A stretch of DNA of 64,000 bases from the NCBI GenBank assembly GCA_036154955.1, contig JAYZWL010000003.1, forward strand, positions 1-64,000, read 5' to 3'. The translations under genes were made by a program, and so were the position numbers. The notes under the pieces were generated by a model. The model did not search any database. It was not told the origin of the DNA and worked only from the letters and a program-made list of their open reading frames with translations. Shown piece by piece: positions 63,567 to 64,000 of this stretch. Each line of letters opens with the position of its first letter. The first letter of the stretch is position 1. This DNA is from Albimonas sp036154955 (GTDB lineage Bacteria > Pseudomonadota > Alphaproteobacteria > Rhodobacterales > Rhodobacteraceae).

Positions 63567-64000
63567 GTGACCTATTGCGTGGGCCTGCGCCTGGACGCCG
63601 GGCTGGTGATGCTGTCCGACACCCGCACCAATGCCGGGCTCGATAACATCTCCCGCTTCGGCAAGATGTTCACGTGGGAGCGGGAGGGGGAGCGCGCGCT
63701 GATCGCGATGACCGCCGGCAGCCTGTCGATCACCCAGGGGGTGATCACCGCGCTGAACGAGGCCTGCGCCCGGGCCGAGGCGGGGGAGGAGGTCGAGAGC
63801 CTCCTGAACTGCGACAGCCTGTTCCGCGCCGCCCAGCTGGTCGGCGACGCCATGGCCGCCCAGCAGCGCCGCTACCGCGAGCGGCTGGAGGAGGCGGGGG
63901 CGGGGACCGGCGCCTCGATCATCCTCGGCGGCCAGCGCAAGGGCGGCAAGGCGCGGCTGTTCCTGATCTACGGGGCCGGCAATTTCATCGAGGCGACCGA
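63567..64000 (+). CDS. Anbu proteasome-type peptidase (cut by window end)
   Basis: Only the first 144 codons are present. After removal of the initiator (GTG start) the protein begins Thr-Tyr-Cys-Val-Gly, with Thr1 as the N-terminal nucleophile, Asp17 in LSDTRTN and Lys32 in RFGKMFT at the positions of the proteasome catalytic residues, then ALIAMTAGSLSITQGVI and GASIILGGQ. This is the bacterial Anbu (ancestral beta-subunit) family that assembles into rings or helices. Gene order ATP-grasp, alpha-E, transglutaminase, Anbu is the known context. The 3' end lies beyond 64000. Confidence 0.92.
   Translation, partial: MTYCVGLRLDAGLVMLSDTRTNAGLDNISRFGKMFTWEREGERALIAMTAGSLSITQGVITALNEACARAEAGEEVESLLNCDSLFRAAQLVGDAMAAQQRRYRERLEEAGAGTGASIILGGQRKGGKARLFLIYGAGNFIEAT

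Overview
The window is a contiguous, extremely GC-rich stretch of an alphaproteobacterial chromosome, most likely of the Rhodobacterales. The evidence is the regA-senC/regB redox system with its characteristic sequence signatures, a DivL-like protein beside tsaE-amgK-murU-addB-addA-trxA, a CcrM-type GANTC methyltransferase, VPLPA-CTERM proteins and GTTC-N7-GTTC LexA-type sites. I infer a very GC-rich lineage of that order; genus cannot be decided here. I see no phage, plasmid, insertion sequence or CRISPR array. Several intergenic stretches of 0.3-1.6 kb are GC-rich low-complexity DNA that stays open in many frames without being coding.

Layout. 1-1088: non-coding, ending in the regA terminator. 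1089-5594: regA and senC (minus strand) divergent from regB (plus) across an unusually long 1.6 kb spacer. 5685-18698: a divL-like pseudokinase, tsaE, amgK, murU, addB and addA, the last four translationally coupled. 18830-20517: thioredoxin, an alpha/beta hydrolase, a stand-alone Lrp-type sensor domain and tRNA-Val(GAC). 20721-23621: acyl-CoA synthetase and quinone oxidoreductase (minus). 23810-29369: a probable catabolic and uptake block (FMN hydroxyacid oxidase, enolase-superfamily enzyme, tautomerase, three-gene ABC importer). 29413-33419: DksA-like protein, radical SAM protein with a double LexA-type site, RNase HII, CcrM. 33858-40979: DUF805 protein, MutY, DUF721 protein, DsbA-like protein, SMC. 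41013-42706: two tandem VPLPA-CTERM proteins.

43140-49843: lgt, a MidA-like methyltransferase, pgeF, an M24-fold protein lacking the usual metal ligands, a Lrp regulator, an ELM1-like protein and trxB. 50415-53801: FAD oxidoreductase, exported protein, queF, folD. 54094-59818 (minus): two PaaI-type thioesterases, PdeM nuclease, GNAT, a fused LprI-MliC lysozyme inhibitor and the Lhr-type helicase. 60187-64000: ATP-grasp, alpha-E, transglutaminase and the start of the proteasome-like peptidase Anbu, cut by the window end.

Themes. Three loci (lhr, pdeM, radical SAM) carry perfect or near-perfect LexA-type boxes close to their starts, suggesting a distributed SOS group. Cell-cycle functions cluster as well: the divL-like gene follows a CtrA-like box and ccrM carries GANTC sites in its own promoter region. 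Dispersed repeats include REP-like palindromes of the CCCCGGGCnTGACCCGGGG type, a roughly 60-bp intergenic repeat in two copies, and degenerate repeats in front of amgK. All calls come from reading the sequence; no database search was run.
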